Notes: a model not told the origin generated them from the letters alone. Counted from the first letter of the stretch, positions 1-6,021 are shown. The stretch: 18,190 nucleotides of DNA from JAHJRN01 sp043805355 (GCA_043805355.1 JAZDIB010000060.1:1-18190); one strand, 5' to 3'. Numbers and translations are program-made.

Positions 1-26
1 GCGACGGTCAGGTCACGAAGATGTTG

Positions 27-45
27 GAGTGTACGGGGTACACTC
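27..45. repeat. Perfect short inverted repeat
   Basis: GAGTGTAC and GTACACTC form an 8-bp perfect palindrome around a GGG loop. It lies just past the stop codon of the 302-aa minus-strand gene. No T-run follows on that strand, so it is not a typical intrinsic terminator. It could be a 3'-end RNA-stabilising hairpin or a binding site. The window edge prevents seeing the context. Confidence 0.5.
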
Positions 46-51
46 TAGATT

Positions 52-960
52 TTAGGATTCCGAAAGGACGATCCGTTCATTTCTTTCCTCGTCTGTCAAC
101 CTTTGCCCATCGTGAAAAATGCCTCTTCTGAGCTCAAGGCCGGAATCTAACGTAGCTTCCAGATAATAGCCCTGTTCATTTGCCTCGTGCCTTAAGTCTT
201 TCCATGCCTCCTCCTTCTCCTCATCCGCCTTTGTCATTTCTGAAAGAAGCTTTAAATAATCGGGATCACCTCCAGCGAGTCGCGATGGAGTAAGCGTGTC
301 AGGAAGTCCTTTATTTTTCCATCCAGATCCCCATGCTATTTCCATATCTTGTTGATATTTTTTATTTGCGGCAAAAACTGAATCTGGAGTTTCCCTCAAT
401 TTTTCCAACACTTCTTGATATCTTTCTCTTCCCGCTGATCTTAAATCTATTACTTTCTTTCGTCTTTCGAAGTATACAGCAGCCAAATCATTTATTTGTT
501 TTCTTTCAGGAGAAATTTCCGCTGATTCTTTCGAAACTCCTTCCATGACAGGCGATTCAATCGACGGTTCCGCGGGTTTTTCTGGGGCGGCTTCCGAAAT
601 CGATTCGGCCGGGACTTCCGCCGCGGCCTCGGTCGGCGTCTCCGCGTCGGCTTCAGCAAGTTCTGTCTTGACGGCTTCGAGCTCCGCCGCGGCTCCGGTC
701 ATCTCGTCCTTCGACGCGTCGATTTCCACCCGTGATTCGGCGTCGATCCCATCACCTTCCGAAGCGGCGAACGCTTCGGCCTTGGCGACGGCCGTTTCCG
801 CGTCCTTTGCGGCCGCTTCCGTCGTCATGAGTTCCGCCGTAACGGCGTCACGTTCTTTCCCATGCGGACTCTCGACCCCGGTTTCTTTCGCGCCTTCTGC
901 GGCCTTCTTCTCCGCCGCTTGGAATTCCTGCAATTTCCGGCTGTCTAAAAATCCGCGCAT
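52..960 (-). CDS. Hypothetical acidic protein, Ala/Glu-rich N-terminal half
   Basis: This is an unrecognised 302-aa protein. Residues 1-135 are low-complexity and rich in Ala, Glu, Asp, Ser and Pro, and look disordered or helical. Residues 145-302 are a mixed-charge, probably helical region with Lys/Glu stretches and aromatic residues. There is no signal peptide, membrane segment or catalytic motif that I can see. The start ATG at 960 has no SD sequence. Base composition breaks inside the gene: by hand count 301-540 is about 35% GC and 601-720 about 69%. The N-terminal coding half therefore looks like the rest of the window and the C-terminal half does not. The gene is divergent from the 62-aa ORF at 1028. 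That it is a real gene is likely from its length and the way composition tracks protein character. Its function is unknown. Confidence 0.6.
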   Translation of the reverse strand: MRGFLDSRKLQEFQAAEKKAAEGAKETGVESPHGKERDAVTAELMTTEAAAKDAETAVAKAEAFAASEGDGIDAESRVEIDASKDEMTGAAAELEAVKTELAEADAETPTEAAAEVPAESISEAAPEKPAEPSIESPVMEGVSKESAEISPERKQINDLAAVYFERRKKVIDLRSAGRERYQEVLEKLRETPDSVFAANKKYQQDMEIAWGSGWKNKGLPDTLTPSRLAGGDPDYLKLLSEMTKADEEKEEAWKDLRHEANEQGYYLEATLDSGLELRRGIFHDGQRLTDEERNERIVLSES

Positions 961-985
961 ACTTCGGTCAGTTCAATGGAATTAT

Positions 986-1014
986 TTGGCTGAAAGACGA
1001 AGCTAGCGTATCCT
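986..1014 (+). promoter_or_regulatory. Possible sigma70-type promoter for the 62-aa ORF
   Basis: TTGGCT (986-991) and TATCCT (1009-1014) are separated by 17 bp, each matching 4 of 6 consensus bases. The predicted transcription start is near 1021, leaving only about 7 nt before the ATG at 1028. That matches the short-leader layout seen at several other genes here. Confidence 0.35.
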
Positions 1015-1027
1015 ATCCGTAACCTGT

Positions 1028-1216
1028 ATGGCAAAACCTTCGAACCCGAATGACCGTTCGTCGAATCGACTTAAAGAAATCGAAGCTGAATTGAAAGCGA
1101 TCCAACGGCGATTCCAAGGAATCAAGAAGAGATCTCAGACCGCGATATCTTCGGCGATATCCAAACAGGACGCGAAAGCCATCGAAGACATCCGAAAGAA
1201 AATGGGCCTGAAATAG
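1028..1216 (+). CDS. Small basic helical hypothetical protein
   Basis: This is a 62-aa ORF rich in Lys, Arg, Glu and Gln, with a pattern typical of one or two amphipathic helices (residues 13-58). I recognise no domain. It is divergent from the 302-aa gene, with a 67-bp gap. There is no SD sequence before the ATG, but a plausible promoter ends about 13 nt upstream, which would give an almost leaderless transcript. GC is about 47% (one 60-base line counted), lower than the genes to the right and closer to its divergent neighbour. The long in-frame run without stops at moderate GC supports coding, but the small size keeps confidence modest. Confidence 0.45.
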   Translation: MAKPSNPNDRSSNRLKEIEAELKAIQRRFQGIKKRSQTAISSAISKQDAKAIEDIRKKMGLK

Positions 1217-1247
1217 AGCTTAGAAGCTGGGCGGTGCCCGGAAACCA

Positions 1248-1276
1248 TTGACAAAAGGCGCTTTTTGTGATATGGT
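1248..1276 (+). promoter_or_regulatory. Strong sigma70-type promoter with extended -10
   Basis: A perfect TTGACA (1248-1253) is followed after 17 bp by TATGGT (1271-1276), preceded by TGA in the extended -10 position. The predicted start is near 1283, giving a leader of about 66 nt before the GTG at 1349. Confidence 0.8.
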
Positions 1277-1348
1277 GTTTTCTTCTCGTCCACAAACCGG
1301 TGGGCGGAAGACGCCGGAATACTGCTATTTTACAAAGCGAGGAATGCA

Positions 1349-2032
1349 GTGCTCGAACAATTCAAACGCGACCCGAAGCCGAGTCAACAGGTGGATGTCA
1401 TCGTCGTGACCGTCATGGGTGCCATCGCCCGCAGCGTCCGTCAGGGCCTCGGCCTCTCCTTCCTGGGGAAGCAGCAGCTCCAGTCCGACTACCAGAACTT
1501 CTTGGCCGAGCACCAGAAGGTGCGCCAGGAGTTGGGGTACCAGCCCCAAATCCCTGAGCCCCGCTACGTGTTCAGCCAGTTCGAGGACCGAGGCGGCGAG
1601 GTGTACCAGCAGAAAGGCGTCCCGAACGCCGACGTGGGACAGCTCGTCGCGGATATCGTCGGTGAGGGGTACTTCCTCATCCACGCGGCGGCGCGCGTCG
1701 ACGACAGGAAGCGCGACGTGGTCCGGCTCACGTTCTCCCGCAAGGAGAGCGACCGGCCCATCGCCATGGCATCCCCGACCCCCGAGAAGCTCGTCGCGTA
1801 CTTCAAGGACCGGGCCTACGGGTTCGTCCACGTCTGGGATCGACGATGGGTGCGGGTCGATTTCTCGACACAGGTCGGCAACGTGACCGTCGTCGTCTGC
1901 GGCAACGAGCCTCGGCACCGCGACTGCGTCACCTACCGCATCCTCCGCCTCGGCGACCGCGGCGCGAACAAGGGTGAGGCGGGCCTCATGAGCTTCGACC
2001 TCGCGAAGCGCCCCACCCCGACCTCTCCGTAA
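1349..2032 (+). CDS. Hypothetical protein, 227 aa
   Basis: This is an unrecognised soluble protein. The start is GTG at 1349, chosen because GAGGA (1339-1343) lies 5 nt upstream; an ATG at 1344 is in the wrong frame. Residues 15-30 are hydrophobic but interrupted by Arg, so a membrane helix is doubtful. Residues 30-70 look helical (Gln/Glu-rich), and residues 75-210 alternate short strands and helices with many Arg/Asp pairs, suggesting an alpha/beta fold. A single Cys pair (near 180 and 189) is visible. The gene is monocistronic, with its own strong promoter and hairpins downstream. Together with the 338-aa and 228-aa genes it forms a set of orphan genes with TTGACA promoters, 50-65-nt leaders and good SD sequences. 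Function is unknown. Confidence 0.75.
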   Translation: MLEQFKRDPKPSQQVDVIVVTVMGAIARSVRQGLGLSFLGKQQLQSDYQNFLAEHQKVRQELGYQPQIPEPRYVFSQFEDRGGEVYQQKGVPNADVGQLVADIVGEGYFLIHAAARVDDRKRDVVRLTFSRKESDRPIAMASPTPEKLVAYFKDRAYGFVHVWDRRWVRVDFSTQVGNVTVVVCGNEPRHRDCVTYRILRLGDRGANKGEAGLMSFDLAKRPTPTSP

Positions 2033-2037
2033 CTGTC

Positions 2038-2057
2038 GTTCCTGCGCAGGCAGGAAC
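2038..2057. repeat. REP-like palindrome
   Basis: GTTCCTGC and GCAGGAAC pair perfectly (8 bp) around a GCAG loop, starting 6 nt after the stop codon of the 227-aa gene. The form (TTCCTGC, short loop, GCAGGAA) resembles the REP/dRS3-type palindromes scattered between genes in many bacteria. I see only one copy in this window, so repeat status is unproven. Confidence 0.5.
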
Positions 2058-2074
2058 CCCTCCCCTTCCTTACC

Positions 2075-2134
2075 GCCCCCGCGTCCGTCCGAGAGACATC
2101 GTCTCGAAGACCGGACCGGGGGCGCTTTCATTTT
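2075..2134 (+). terminator. Long GC-rich hairpin, probable terminator
   Basis: GCCCCCG (2075-2081) pairs with CGGGGGC (2117-2123), GTCCG (2083-2087) with CGGAC (2112-2116), and CGAGA (2090-2094) with TCTCG (2102-2106). These make one long imperfect hairpin, followed by the T-rich GCTTTCATTTT. It would end transcription of the 227-aa gene before rel. Confidence 0.65.
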
Positions 2135-2154
2135 CCGTCACGACGGGAGTGCAC

Positions 2155-2190
2155 TTGCCGGAACGCCTCATCGCGCATAGCATGTATAGT
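2155..2190 (+). promoter_or_regulatory. Probable rel promoter
   Basis: TTGCCG (2155-2160) lies 17 bp from TAGCAT (2178-2183), each 4 of 6 to consensus. A better -10, TATAGT (2185-2190), sits just downstream but lacks a -35 at proper distance. Either gives a leader of about 15-20 nt containing AAAGGG (2193-2198), a weak, distant SD. Confidence 0.4.
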
Positions 2191-2209
2191 CGAAAGGGTC
2201 GCGAACGCC

Positions 2210-3706
2210 ATGAAGCCGGACCAGATGTACGAACGCCTCATCGAGATGATCCGCGGGTACAACCCGCAGGCGGATTTCGACAAGGTCCAGCGCGCGTACG
2301 TGTTCGCCAAGATCGCGCATGAGGGCCAGAAGCGGCAGACCGGCGACCCGTACATCGTCCATCCGCTCGCCACGGCCATCACCCTCGCGGAGATGCGCCT
2401 GCCGACCACCATCATCGCGGCCGGCCTCCTGCATGACGTCCCGGAAGACACGACGCGGACGGTCGAGGACATCGAGAAGGAATTCGGACCCGACGTCGCC
2501 AAGCTCTGCGCCGGCATCACCAAGGTCGGCAAGATCAAGTACCGCGGCATCGACCGGTACATCGAGAACCTGCGCAAGATGTTCCTCGCCATGGCCGAGG
2601 ACGTGCGCGTCGTCATCATCAAATTCGCGGACCGTCTGCACAACCTCGAGACGCTCGAAGGCATCCCGCCGAAGAAGCAGTACCGCGTCGCGCTCGAGAG
2701 CCTCGAGATCTACGCCCCCATCGCCAACCGACTCGGCATGGGCGAGATCCGCGGACGGCTCGAGGACGCCGCATTCAAGTACGTCTATCCTAAGGAGTAC
2801 GAGTGGACCAAGAAGATCGTCGAGACGTCTACGCGCCAGCGGCACGGGTATCTCGACAAGGTGATGGCGCTCACGCGCAAGGACCTCGCGGATGCGGACC
2901 TGAAGGATTACGACGTCCATGGCCGCGCCAAGCACCTCTATTCGACCTACCGCAAGCTCCTCAAGAACAACCGCAACATCGCGCGTATCTACGACCTCAT
3001 GGCGTTACGCGTCGTGGTCCCCTCCGTGGCGGACTGCTACGCCGCGCTCGGCATCGTCCACGGGCATTGGACCCCGCTCAAGGGCCGCATCAAGGACTAC
3101 ATGGCCCAGCCCAAGCCGAACGGCTATCGCTCCCTGCACACGACGGTCTTCTGCGAGGAGGGCGAAATCGTGGAGTTCCAGATCCGCACCCATGAGATGC
3201 ACCAGACCGCGGAATACGGCGTCGCGGCGCACTGGGCGTACTCCGAAAAGAAGCGCACCAAGGCCAAGGACATCAGCGCGACCATCGACTGGGTGACACA
3301 GCTCGCGGACATCCAGCAGGAGCTTAGCGACAAGAAGGCCTACATGGACTCGCTGGAGGACCTGAAGATCGACGTCTTCCGCGACCGCATCTTCGTGTTT
3401 ACGCCGAAGGGCGACGTCATCGACCTGCCCGAGGATTCGACGCCGGTGGACCTCGCCTACAAGATCCACACGGATATCGGCAACACCTGCACGTCCGCGA
3501 AAGTGAACGACGAGGTCGTGTCGCTCGACCGTGCGCTGAAGAGCGGTGACATCATCGAGATCATCACGGACAAGAACCGCAAAGGCCCGAACCCGGACTG
3601 GCTCAAGTTCGTGAAGACGCACGGCGCCAAGAGCAAGATCCGCCAATACGCCCGCGCCGGCATCGCCGCGTGGATCAAAGGAGTGATTCCGGGGCTGAAG
3701 AAGTGA
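2210..3706 (+). CDS. rel: Bifunctional (p)ppGpp synthetase/hydrolase, short RSH form
   Basis: This protein makes and degrades the alarmone (p)ppGpp (stringent response, cytosolic). An HD hydrolase domain spans residues 20-180, with H51 and the HDxxED motif HDVPED at 75-80 intact. The RelA/SpoT synthetase domain is at 230-345, with YDLMALR (261-267), RIKD (293-296) and NGYRSLHT (304-311). The RxKD form of the motif is typical of bifunctional SpoT/Rel enzymes rather than monofunctional RelA, which has ExDD. A TGS domain lies at about 386-455. The protein then ends at 498, whereas classic long RSH proteins run past 700 with helical, zinc-finger and ACT domains. Here those regulatory domains are absent, and no coding remnant follows because the gene runs into parB. 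Both activities should be intact; ribosome-linked control is probably altered. Confidence 0.93.
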   Translation: MKPDQMYERLIEMIRGYNPQADFDKVQRAYVFAKIAHEGQKRQTGDPYIVHPLATAITLAEMRLPTTIIAAGLLHDVPEDTTRTVEDIEKEFGPDVAKLCAGITKVGKIKYRGIDRYIENLRKMFLAMAEDVRVVIIKFADRLHNLETLEGIPPKKQYRVALESLEIYAPIANRLGMGEIRGRLEDAAFKYVYPKEYEWTKKIVETSTRQRHGYLDKVMALTRKDLADADLKDYDVHGRAKHLYSTYRKLLKNNRNIARIYDLMALRVVVPSVADCYAALGIVHGHWTPLKGRIKDYMAQPKPNGYRSLHTTVFCEEGEIVEFQIRTHEMHQTAEYGVAAHWAYSEKKRTKAKDISATIDWVTQLADIQQELSDKKAYMDSLEDLKIDVFRDRIFVFTPKGDVIDLPEDSTPVDLAYKIHTDIGNTCTSAKVNDEVVSLDRALKSGDIIEIITDKNRKGPNPDWLKFVKTHGAKSKIRQYARAGIAAWIKGVIPGLKK

Positions 3707-4586
3707 TCTTCTCCGTGATGCCCTTCAGGTCTTCGTCGTTGTAGTAGCGGATGCGGACCTCGCCTTCGCCGCGGGCGTCGCGCGTGACTCTCACCTGCGT
3801 GCCAAGCGCGCCACGGAGTCGGTCTTCGAGCGCGGAAATGTTCGGGTCGGTCTCGGTGGACCGTCGGCGCCGACCTGGGAGGATGCGCGCCTCGGTCTGA
3901 CGCACCGTGAAGTTGCCCTTCAGCATGGCGTCGAACATGCGCATGCGCTCGTCGTCCGTCGGAATCGACAGGAGCGTCCGCGCGTTCGAGGCCGAGATCT
4001 TCTGCTCCATGAGCGCTCGCTGGATCTCGTCCGGAAGCTGGAGCAGACGAATGGTATTCGCGACCTGAGGACGGCTCTTGCCCACGCGGATGCCGACCTC
4101 GTCCTGCGTCAAGCCGAACTCCTCCTGCAGTCGGAGATACGCATGTGCCTCCTCGATGGGATTCAGATCCGCGCGCTGGACGTTCTCGATGAGCGCGAGT
4201 TCCATCTTCTGCTGCTCCGTCGCGGTCCGTATGATGGCGGGCACCGTGTCGAACCCCGCGATCTTCGCCGCGCGCAAACGACGTTCGCCCGCGATGAGCT
4301 CGTAGCGTCCGCCTGGCTTCACGGTCACGACGAGCGGCTGAATGATGCCGTGTTCCTTGATGGAACCGACCAGGTCCTCAAGTGCGCCATGCTCGAAATG
4401 CGACCGAGGCTGATGCGGGTTCGGGTCGATGAGGTCCACGCCGAGTGTATGGATGGACATCCCCGGCTCCCTGTCCGTCTCGAACGCGGGCGCCTCATGT
4501 GCCGGCGCAGCTGCTGGAGGAACCGTTCGTTGCGGGATGAGGGCGCCGAGGCCGCGTCCGAGGCCGGTCTGTCGTCCCATCATCAT
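3675..4586 (-). CDS. parB: ParB/Spo0J chromosome partitioning protein
   Basis: ParB binds parS sites, spreads along DNA as a CTP-dependent clamp, and works with ParA in origin segregation. The sequence has a flexible N-terminus beginning with the Gly/Leu/Arg-rich segment usual for ParB (residues 8-18, likely ParA contact). The CTPase motif GERRLRAA is at 100-107, and the ENVQRADLNPIEEA box at 134-147. A helix-turn-helix region follows at about 159-182, then a C-terminal dimerisation region at 248-303. The length (303 aa) is normal. The start is the first of three consecutive ATGs: the one at 4586 overlaps the parA stop as ATGA, indicating translational coupling. The 3' end overlaps the convergent rel gene by 32 bp. 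No parS-like 16-mer was found nearby. Confidence 0.95.
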   Translation of the reverse strand: MMMGRQTGLGRGLGALIPQRTVPPAAAPAHEAPAFETDREPGMSIHTLGVDLIDPNPHQPRSHFEHGALEDLVGSIKEHGIIQPLVVTVKPGGRYELIAGERRLRAAKIAGFDTVPAIIRTATEQQKMELALIENVQRADLNPIEEAHAYLRLQEEFGLTQDEVGIRVGKSRPQVANTIRLLQLPDEIQRALMEQKISASNARTLLSIPTDDERMRMFDAMLKGNFTVRQTEARILPGRRRRSTETDPNISALEDRLRGALGTQVRVTRDARGEGEVRIRYYNDEDLKGITEKITSSAPESLL

Positions 4587-5359
4587 ATGGCGATCTGCAT
4601 CTCGGTATCGAGGATCTCGCGCGCGAGGCGTTCGTAGGCCTTCGCGCCTTTGGAGGACCCGTCGAACAGGACGATGGACCTCCCGAACGATGGCGCCTCG
4701 GCCAACCGGACGTTACGCGGGATCACGGACCGGAAGATGTTGTTCGGGAAATATTTGTAGAGTTCCTGCATCACGTCGTCGGAGAGTTTCGTGCGGCCGT
4801 CGTACATCGTGAGCACCGCGCCGAGGACCTCGATCTCGGGCCGGAGGTTCTCCTTCACGAGCTTCACGGTCTCGAGCAGCTGCCCGAGTCCCTCGAGCGC
4901 GTAGTACTCGGTCTGGACCGGGATAAGCACCTCGTCGCCGGCGACGATGCCGTTCAGGGTGATGAGGCCGAGCGTCGGCGGGCAATCGATGAGGATGTAG
5001 TCGTAGTCGTTCCTGATTTCGAGCAGGGATTCGTACAGTTTATATTCGCGCCGCTCCATGTCCACGAGCTCGACGTTCAACCCGGCGAGATGCTTGGTCG
5101 CGGGCGCGACGCGCAGGGTCTCGTGCGCCGTCGGCTGGACGATGTCGCGCATCCTGACCTTCCCGAGGATGGCTTCGTACACGCCCTGTTCGAGCCCCAT
5201 GTGATCGATGCCGATGCCGGACGTGGCGTTCGCCTGCGGGTCCAGATCCACGATGAGCACGAACTTCCCCGCCTCGGCGAGATACGCCCCAAGGTTGATG
5301 GCGGTCGTCGTCTTGCCGACGCCACCTTTCTGGTTCACCACGGAGATGATGCGGCCCAT
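4583..5359 (-). CDS. parA: ParA/Soj chromosome partitioning ATPase
   Basis: This is the dimerising, DNA-binding ATPase that drives ParB-parS complexes apart. The deviant Walker A box KGGVGKTT (residues 11-18) carries the signature lysine K11. The DLDPQAN Walker A' segment is at 38-44, and ILIDCPP is the Walker B region. The protein is 258 aa, the usual size of chromosomal Soj. I chose the ATG at 5359 because homology begins at once (MGRIISVVNQKGG); the reading frame stays open upstream to 5461, but that stretch is the promoter and looks non-coding. TTGCCC-17-TAAGAT puts the transcription start about 5 nt before this ATG. parB follows with a 4-nt overlap, forming a parAB operon divergent from the tRNA gene at 5472. 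Confidence 0.95.
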   Translation of the reverse strand: MGRIISVVNQKGGVGKTTTAINLGAYLAEAGKFVLIVDLDPQANATSGIGIDHMGLEQGVYEAILGKVRMRDIVQPTAHETLRVAPATKHLAGLNVELVDMERREYKLYESLLEIRNDYDYILIDCPPTLGLITLNGIVAGDEVLIPVQTEYYALEGLGQLLETVKLVKENLRPEIEVLGAVLTMYDGRTKLSDDVMQELYKYFPNNIFRSVIPRNVRLAEAPSFGRSIVLFDGSSKGAKAYERLAREILDTEMQIAI

Positions 5360-5370
5360 ATCGCGTGCAT

Positions 5371-5399
5371 ATCTTATGCGCTCGGCAGGCCGGGGGCAA
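5371..5399 (-). promoter_or_regulatory. parAB promoter, near-leaderless
   Basis: On the minus strand, TTGCCC (5399-5394), a 17-bp spacer and TAAGAT (5376-5371) are present. The predicted start, about 7 nt past the -10, falls near 5364, leaving about 5 nt before the parA ATG. No SD sequence is present, consistent with leaderless initiation. Confidence 0.6.
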
Positions 5400-5419
5400 G
5401 GGTAGAGTGCTGGCCGGAA

Positions 5420-5448
5420 TTGACACGTCGTGCTGTATTGTCTACACT
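5420..5448 (+). promoter_or_regulatory. tRNA promoter
   Basis: A perfect TTGACA (5420-5425) with a 17-bp spacer and TACACT (5443-5448). The expected start near 5455 lies about 17 nt before the mature 5' end of the tRNA at 5472. It is divergent from the parAB promoter. Confidence 0.75.
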
Positions 5449-5471
5449 CGCGAAGCATCAAGACATACCGG

Positions 5472-5548
5472 GCCGGGGTAGCTCAGATGGTTAGAGCGTG
5501 GGACTCATAAGCCCGAGGTCGGCGGTTCGATTCCGCCCCCCGGTACCA
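5472..5548 (+). tRNA. tRNA with CAU anticodon (elongator Met, or Ile2)
   Basis: A full cloverleaf is visible. The acceptor stem GCCGGGG/CCCCGGT has a G1:U72 wobble; the D arm is GCTC/GAGC; the anticodon loop CTCATAA has CAT at 5506-5508; the T arm is GGCGG-TTCGATT-CCGCC; the discriminator is A and CCA is encoded (5546-5548). The anticodon stem TGGGA/GCCCG has an A31-G39 mismatch closing the loop and a U27:G43 wobble. A CAU anticodon may be elongator Met or the lysidine-modified Ile2 that reads AUA; the sequence alone does not decide. It is not the initiator, which is the separate gene at 5783. Confidence 0.93.
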
Positions 5549-5552
5549 TACG

Positions 5553-5583
5553 AAAAAGACCCGATAACGTTCGGGTCTTTTTT
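5553..5583. terminator. Bidirectional terminator between two convergent tRNA genes
   Basis: A 12-bp perfect stem, AAAAAGACCCGA/TCGGGTCTTTTT, encloses the loop TAACGT. Both strands read as a GC-rich stem followed by a T-run, so it can end the CAU tRNA on the plus strand and tRNA-Leu on the minus strand. Its last T is also the first plus-strand base of the tRNA-Leu CCA codeword. Confidence 0.9.
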
Positions 5584-5669
5584 GGTGGGCAAGGAGGGAA
5601 TCGAACCCTCATGGCCTTTCGACCGCGGGATTTTGAGTCCCGTGCGTCTACCAATTCCGCCACTCGCCC
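5583..5669 (-). tRNA. tRNA-Leu (CAA)
   Basis: This is a class II tRNA with a long variable arm. On the minus strand the acceptor stem is GGGCGAG/CTTGCCC (one G:U). The anticodon stem-loop is CGGGA-CTCAAAA-TCCCG with CAA at 5635-5633, reading UUG codons. The variable arm folds as GGTC-GAAA-GGCC. The T loop is TTCGATT, the discriminator is A, and CCA is encoded at 5585-5583. It is transcribed from TTGCCC-17-TATAGT and ends at the terminator it shares with the convergent CAU tRNA gene. Confidence 0.95.
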
Positions 5670-5707
5670 GTCGTTTCCTTCAGCACGGGACGTCCTCGTG
5701 CGGCCGG

Positions 5708-5736
5708 ACTATAACCGACTTTTCGCCTGCGGGCAA
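5708..5736 (-). promoter_or_regulatory. tRNA-Leu promoter
   Basis: Minus strand: TTGCCC (5736-5731), 17-bp spacer, TATAGT (5713-5708; 5 of 6 to consensus). Its -35 box lies only 3 bp from the -35 box of the divergent initiator-tRNA promoter. Confidence 0.7.
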
Positions 5737-5739
5737 GAC

Positions 5740-5768
5740 TTGACAACGGCCGCAGACACACGTATTGT
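5740..5768 (+). promoter_or_regulatory. Initiator tRNA promoter
   Basis: A perfect TTGACA (5740-5745), 17-bp spacer and TATTGT (5763-5768). The expected start is near 5775, about 8 nt before the mature tRNA 5' end. It is back-to-back with the tRNA-Leu promoter. Confidence 0.75.
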
Positions 5769-5782
5769 CGCAGGACAACCGT

Positions 5783-5858
5783 CGCGGGATAGAGCAGTTG
5801 GCAGCTCGCCAGGCCCATAACCTGGAGGTCGCGGGTTCGAGTCCCGCTCCCGCAACCA
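5783..5858 (+). tRNA. Initiator tRNA-fMet (CAU), atypical anticodon arm
   Basis: Initiator identity is shown by the unpaired C1-A72 end of the acceptor stem (CGCGGGA/TCCCGCA) and by A11:U24 in the D stem (GAGC/GCTC). The T arm is GCGGG-TTCGAGT-CCCGC, and A73 plus CCA are encoded. Two positions depart from the bacterial norm. The anticodon stem is CCAGG/CCTGG, so the usual three consecutive G:C pairs (29-31 with 39-41) are A29:U41, G30:C40, G31:C39. The loop is CCCATAA, putting C rather than the near-universal U at position 33. The anticodon CAT is at 5816-5818. The rest of the fold is fully paired, so it does not look like a decayed copy, and its promoter and terminator are strong. Confidence 0.95.
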
Positions 5859-5893
5859 AAACAAAACACCTCTAAACGAGGTGTTTTGTTTTG
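5857..5893 (+). terminator. Terminator of the initiator tRNA gene
   Basis: A 16-bp perfect stem (5857-5872 with 5878-5893) surrounds the loop TAAAC. The right arm ends in TTTTGTTTTG. The left arm overlaps the last two bases of the encoded CCA. Confidence 0.85.
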
Positions 5894-5943
5894 TCCTGAA
5901 CGAGTCCGACGAGCTGAAGGACCTGTTTCCATACTCCCGCGGA

Positions 5944-5971
5944 TTGACAATCCCCTGTTTTCTGGTAGGGT
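5944..5971 (+). promoter_or_regulatory. Promoter of the 338-aa gene
   Basis: TTGACA (5944-5949), a 16-bp spacer and TAGGGT (5966-5971) with TGG in the extended -10 position. The predicted start near 5978 gives a leader of about 63 nt. Confidence 0.7.
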
Positions 5972-6021
5972 CGGCGTGCAAGGATACTGCCTCCGCATGG
6001 TGCAGGGACGGCGTCCGGCGC

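Noticed and set aside
333..548. 71-aa hydrophobic open frame on the plus strand
   Set aside because: Its hydrophobicity is the antisense image of Lys/Glu codons of the 302-aa gene. No SD or promoter.
545..1006. 153-aa Ser/Ala-rich frame on the plus strand
   Set aside because: Antisense shadow of the Ala/Glu-rich half of the 302-aa gene.
3675..5420. parS site near parAB
   Set aside because: I looked by eye for TGTTNCACGTGAAACA-like palindromes here and around other CACGTG words in the window. None had matching flanks.
5360..5461. Upstream extension of parA by 34 residues
   Set aside because: It covers the parA promoter and is unlike ParA N-termini. The family starts at the ATG at 5359.
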